A DNA stretch of 8,123 nucleotides, from positions 1-8,123 of the forward strand of contig CAJOOL010000239.1 of the NCBI GenBank assembly GCA_905236115.1, given 5' to 3'. The notes beneath the pieces were generated by a model. The model was not told the origin of the DNA, searched no databases, and worked only from the letters and a program-made list of their open reading frames with translations. The stretch is from an uncultured Endomicrobiia bacterium (GTDB lineage: Bacteria; Elusimicrobiota; Endomicrobiia; Endomicrobiales; Endomicrobiaceae). Positions 6,864 to 8,123 of the stretch are shown here, piece by piece (the stretch's first letter is position 1; each line of letters starts with the position of its first letter). The position numbers were made by a program, and so were the translations under genes.

Positions 6864-6947
6864 ATGGTAAACGGTGTAAAAATTTCATCAATTTTTATAC
6901 GTAAAATTGTTTCTGCGGTCTGGTGGTTTCTTCAAAAAACTTGCTGA
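6864..6947 (+). CDS. Possible 27-aa leaderless small ORF
   Basis: An ATG lies exactly at the predicted transcription start, seven bases after the -10 element, and opens 27 codons ending in TGA. The peptide is basic and hydrophobic (IFIRKIVSAVWWFLQKTC at the C-terminal side), reminiscent of a membrane-active peptide or the start of a decayed membrane-protein gene. There is no Shine-Dalgarno. The hairpin 6871-6902 lies inside it. Without comparative data this may be only chance; the RNA itself may be the product. Confidence 0.2.
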   Translation: MVNGVKISSIFIRKIVSAVWWFLQKTC

Positions 6948-6998
6948 TTTTGTAGTTACACTTTATTTATTAAGCGATTTTTATAGTAGACAAAAAAT

Positions 6999-7032
6999 AA
7001 AATTACTATTGTGTTGTTTTATTAGTAATTTT
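6999..7032. repeat. Perfect 10-bp inverted repeat overlapping a promoter
   Basis: AAAATTACTA (6999-7008) and TAGTAATTTT (7023-7032) are perfect reverse complements 14 bases apart. The -35 element of the downstream promoter (7014-7019) lies in the loop. It may be an operator for a dimeric repressor or, since it runs into T8, a weak terminator for the upstream transcript. Confidence 0.5.
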
Positions 7033-7044
7033 TTTTGCTATAAT
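7014..7044 (+). promoter_or_regulatory. Extended -10 promoter of the nucleotidyltransferase gene
   Basis: TGC followed by a perfect TATAAT (7039-7044) is an extended -10 element. TTGTTT (7014-7019) is the best -35, 19 bases upstream. The start would be near 7051, about 37 bases before the ATG at 7088. It is embedded in the inverted repeat 6999-7032. Confidence 0.5.
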
Positions 7045-7087
7045 AACAGCCATGTATTGATTTTTTTGTTGGTTTAATTTTAAAATT

Positions 7088-7101
7088 ATGATAAAAAAAC
7101 A
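7088..7101 (+). other. A7 slippery run separating the natural ATG from the MNT frame
   Basis: The ATG at 7088 reads ATG ATA AAA AAA CAA TAA and stops after five codons. In the heptamer A AAA AAA (7093-7099) a -1 ribosomal shift, or one extra A added by RNA polymerase, joins it to the long nucleotidyltransferase frame. The product would then begin MIKKTINKKTLKIVNEVKEL. That joined N-terminus forms the expected first helix of the family. The site may be a programmed shift, polymerase slippage rescue, or a simple inactivating deletion. Confidence 0.5.
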
Positions 7102-7143
7102 ATAAATAAAAAAACATTAAAAATAGTAAATGAAGTTAAAGAA

Positions 7144-7440
7144 TTGTGCGGTTTATTGTTTGGTGACAAGTTGCATGATGTGTATCTTTTTGGTTCTTAT
7201 GCAAGAGGTGATTATGATGAAGAGTCTGATATTGATATTATGTTAACTTTAAATTTGACTGATAGGCAGCTTATGAAATATAGAAAATCTATATCATATA
7301 TAAACAGCAGATTAAGTTTAAAACATGATATTACCGTTTCCGTAATTATGACTCCTTTAAAAAGATTTATAAAGTTTGCCGATGATTTGCCTTTTTACAG
7401 AAATGTAATAAAAGAGGGAATTAATTATGGAATTAACTAA
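7144..7440 (+). CDS. Minimal nucleotidyltransferase (MNT, MntA-like), N-terminus uncertain
   Basis: This is a small protein of the nucleotidyltransferase superfamily (Pol-beta fold) that is typically the antitoxin of an MNT/HEPN (MntA-HepT) pair. In that system MntA transfers AMP from ATP to the HEPN ribonuclease and silences it. The signature GSYARGDYDEESDID (17-31 from the TTG start) matches GSx10DxD exactly (G17, S18, D29, D31). The third Asp is D62 in KHDITV, and the C-terminal NVIKEGINYG is family-like. The coordinates use TTG at 7144, giving 98 aa. The frame stays open upstream to 7084 but contains no ATG, GTG or TTG there. The missing first helix is encoded at 7099-7143 and is reached from ATG 7088 only by a one-base shift at an A7 run. 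Either a weak TTG start, slippage, or a frameshifted pseudogene is possible. It overlaps the start of a truncated HEPN-position ORF. Confidence 0.75.
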   Translation: MCGLLFGDKLHDVYLFGSYARGDYDEESDIDIMLTLNLTDRQLMKYRKSISYINSRLSLKHDITVSVIMTPLKRFIKFADDLPFYRNVIKEGINYGIN

Positions 7441-7513
7441 CAGAATATCCCTAAATTTTAAAATTTATGAACTGATTTGGGGTTTTTACAAAATTTTTAC
7501 AAAAATTTCATAA
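7427..7513 (+). pseudogene. Truncated ORF at the HEPN-partner position (28 codons)
   Basis: AGAGGGA (7413-7419) is a strong Shine-Dalgarno eight bases before an ATG at 7427 that overlaps the last 14 bases of the nucleotidyltransferase gene. This is the usual layout of MNT/HEPN operons, where the HEPN toxin starts inside or just after the MNT gene. The reading frame begins MELTNRISLNFKIYEL, plausible as the first helix of a HEPN protein, but stops at 7511-7513. No continuation is visible in any frame before the promoter at 7523. The RX4-6H catalytic motif of HEPN RNases is absent. I infer a remnant of a lost toxin gene. The homology is not provable from 28 residues. Confidence 0.4.
7483..7504. 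repeat. Two exact tandem copies of an 11-bp A/T-tract unit
   Basis: TTTTTACAAAA occurs at 7483-7493 and again at 7494-7504 with no gap. The period is one helical turn, and the copies lie 18 bases upstream of the -35 element at 7523. This is suitable for a regulator site pair or an UP-type curved tract. A looser version lies at 6803-6824 before the promoter at 6829. Confidence 0.6.
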
Positions 7514-7522
7514 ATTTTTTTA

Positions 7523-7551
7523 TTGATTTTTTTGAAGATATGGATTATAAT
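7523..7551 (+). promoter_or_regulatory. Promoter of the membrane-protein gene, start at the ATG
   Basis: TTGATT (7523-7528) and a perfect TATAAT (7546-7551) are 17 bases apart. The expected start, 7557-7559, falls on the ATG at 7557, so the message would be leaderless or nearly so. T7 at 7527-7533 lies in the spacer, where length changes could alter promoter strength. Confidence 0.6.
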
Positions 7552-7556
7552 ATAAA

Positions 7557-8111
7557 ATGATGAAAAGCATTTATTTTATAATCATATCTAAAAAGGTATT
7601 TTCTCTAATAATATCATTGATAATATTATTGAATGTTTTTAGCGTTGCTTTGATAAACAATATTGAATGTATAGAACTCTCCAATAAATATGCAGCTAAT
7701 ACCATAATAAAATGTTGTAATATAACGGTTGTTCTTCCTATAAAAATAGTAACAAAATTTTTTAAAATAAACATATCAAATGAGATTGTTGAGCAAACTC
7801 CTTTGCATACTTCCGGAACAGAAAATAAAAATCAAAAAAATGAAAATAATAAGATGTTTTTTCAGTGTGCCGTTGTTGAAGATGTATCATTTTTTAATTT
7901 GGCAGGAACATATAAAAATTTAACACAGGGTGCATTATTGAATTTATATCAAAATTATATAAATAATGGATATAATGTAATTTTTATGAAGATGTTTCTA
8001 TTATTGTTTGTTGTGATGTTTAGCGGTAATATAATACTTGCCAGAGGCGATACGGAAAATTTTGTAGAAAATAAAATAAATAAAAATATAAAAAGAATTC
8101 GTCTTGTATAA
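7557..8111 (+). CDS. Unrecognised two-span membrane protein
   Basis: I do not recognise this 184-aa protein. Residues 14-33 (VFSLIISLIILLNVFSVALI) form a hydrophobic helix after Lys12-Lys13, either an uncleaved signal anchor or a signal peptide without a clear cleavage site. A second hydrophobic helix is at about 146-162 (MFLLLFVVMFSGNIILA). A basic tail follows (ENKINKNIKRIRLV, 171-184). The positive-inside rule puts both ends in the cytoplasm and about 110 residues outside. That outer part has Cys38, Cys53, Cys54 and Cys104, an amphipathic stretch (50-72) and an Asn/Lys-rich linker (88-99). Codons are much more AT-rich (many ATA, AAT, TTT) than in the operon. ATG 7557 and ATG 7560 are both possible starts; neither has a Shine-Dalgarno, and the promoter predicts a leaderless mRNA. 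It may be a lineage-specific or acquired gene. The frame is continuous, so it is probably expressed. Confidence 0.55.
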   Translation: MMKSIYFIIISKKVFSLIISLIILLNVFSVALINNIECIELSNKYAANTIIKCCNITVVLPIKIVTKFFKINISNEIVEQTPLHTSGTENKNQKNENNKMFFQCAVVEDVSFFNLAGTYKNLTQGALLNLYQNYINNGYNVIFMKMFLLLFVVMFSGNIILARGDTENFVENKINKNIKRIRLV

Positions 8112-8116
8112 ATAAA

Positions 8117-8123
8117 ATGCAAG
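8117..8123 (+). CDS. Possible start of a following gene, cut by the window end
   Basis: An ATG five bases after the stop of the membrane-protein gene opens a frame (ATG CAA G) that runs off the end. The spacing would suit an operon partner, but no Shine-Dalgarno is visible and only two codons can be read. Confidence 0.15.

Larger units (their letters stand above)
6864..7036 (+). ncRNA. Candidate small RNA between promoter and T-tract inverted repeat
   Basis: A near-consensus promoter gives a start near 6864. A hairpin follows at once (6871-6902: ACG plus TGTAAAAATT pairing with AATTTTTATACGT, loop TCATC, one bulged G, about 13 pairs). The inverted repeat AAAATTACTA (6999-7008) / TAGTAATTTT (7023-7032) ends in T8 (7029-7036) and could terminate it, giving an RNA of about 170 bases. 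The terminator stem is A-T-rich with a 14-base loop, so termination may be weak. No known RNA family is recognised. Confidence 0.25.
6750..7087. other. 338-base intergenic region without a conserved gene
   Basis: This region has no recognisable protein gene on either strand. It holds a weak hairpin AGGC/GCCT (6757-6770), a pair of 11-base near-repeats (6803-6813 and 6814-6824), a strong promoter (6829-6857), a hairpin (6871-6902), a 27-codon ORF (6864-6947), an inverted repeat with T8 (6999-7036) and a second promoter (7014-7044). The composition is more A+T-rich than that of the preceding operon. Confidence 0.7.

Noticed and set aside
7130..7246. ATG at 7130 as the start of a gene
   Set aside because: It is in a different frame from the nucleotidyltransferase and its product shows no protein-like pattern before a stop.

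Overview
The window is an AT-rich bacterial chromosome segment. Its first three quarters hold the conserved translation and transcription-factor operon rimP-nusA-infB-rbfA-nrnA(DHH)-truB, all on the + strand. The last quarter is an accessory, very AT-rich stretch with a damaged-looking MNT/HEPN-type toxin-antitoxin locus and an unrecognised membrane protein. The window has no YlxR or L7Ae-like (YlxQ) genes between nusA and infB and no ribF after truB. This gene order, the AT bias and the decay signs would fit an Elusimicrobiota/Endomicrobia-like or other host-associated lineage. That assignment is inference from style, not from any search, and is held at low confidence.

Layout. 1-173: leader of the operon, with two candidate sigma70 promoters and a strong intrinsic-terminator hairpin just upstream of rimP, arranged like an attenuator. 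174-4529: rimP, nusA and infB with good Shine-Dalgarno sequences; a weak hairpin plus T-run sits in front of the infB ribosome binding site. 4530-4724: a 195-base spacer unlike its surroundings, with four copies of CTCAGCT alternating with three hairpins, preceded by what looks like a decayed dispersed repeat. 4725-6749: rbfA, the DHH phosphoesterase and truB, tightly packed and apparently translated by coupling.

6750-7087: no conserved gene. It carries a very good promoter at 6829-6857, an RNA hairpin, a 27-codon ORF starting at the predicted transcription start, and a 10-bp inverted repeat that ends in T8 and overlaps the next promoter. 7088-7440: a minimal nucleotidyltransferase (MNT, GSx10DxD intact) whose natural ATG is out of frame by one base at an A7 run. 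7427-7513: the expected HEPN partner has a good ribosome binding site and overlapping ATG but is cut to 28 codons. 7483-8111: a tandem 11-bp repeat, a near-consensus promoter whose predicted start falls on the ATG, and an unrecognised two-span membrane protein of 184 aa. A further ATG at 8117 may start the next gene.

How the parts work together: RimP, IF2, RbfA and TruB serve ribosome maturation, initiation and tRNA modification; NusA controls elongation and termination and could feed back on the leader terminator; the DHH protein degrades short RNA or pAp. The tail beyond truB is unrelated accessory DNA with signs of gene loss.
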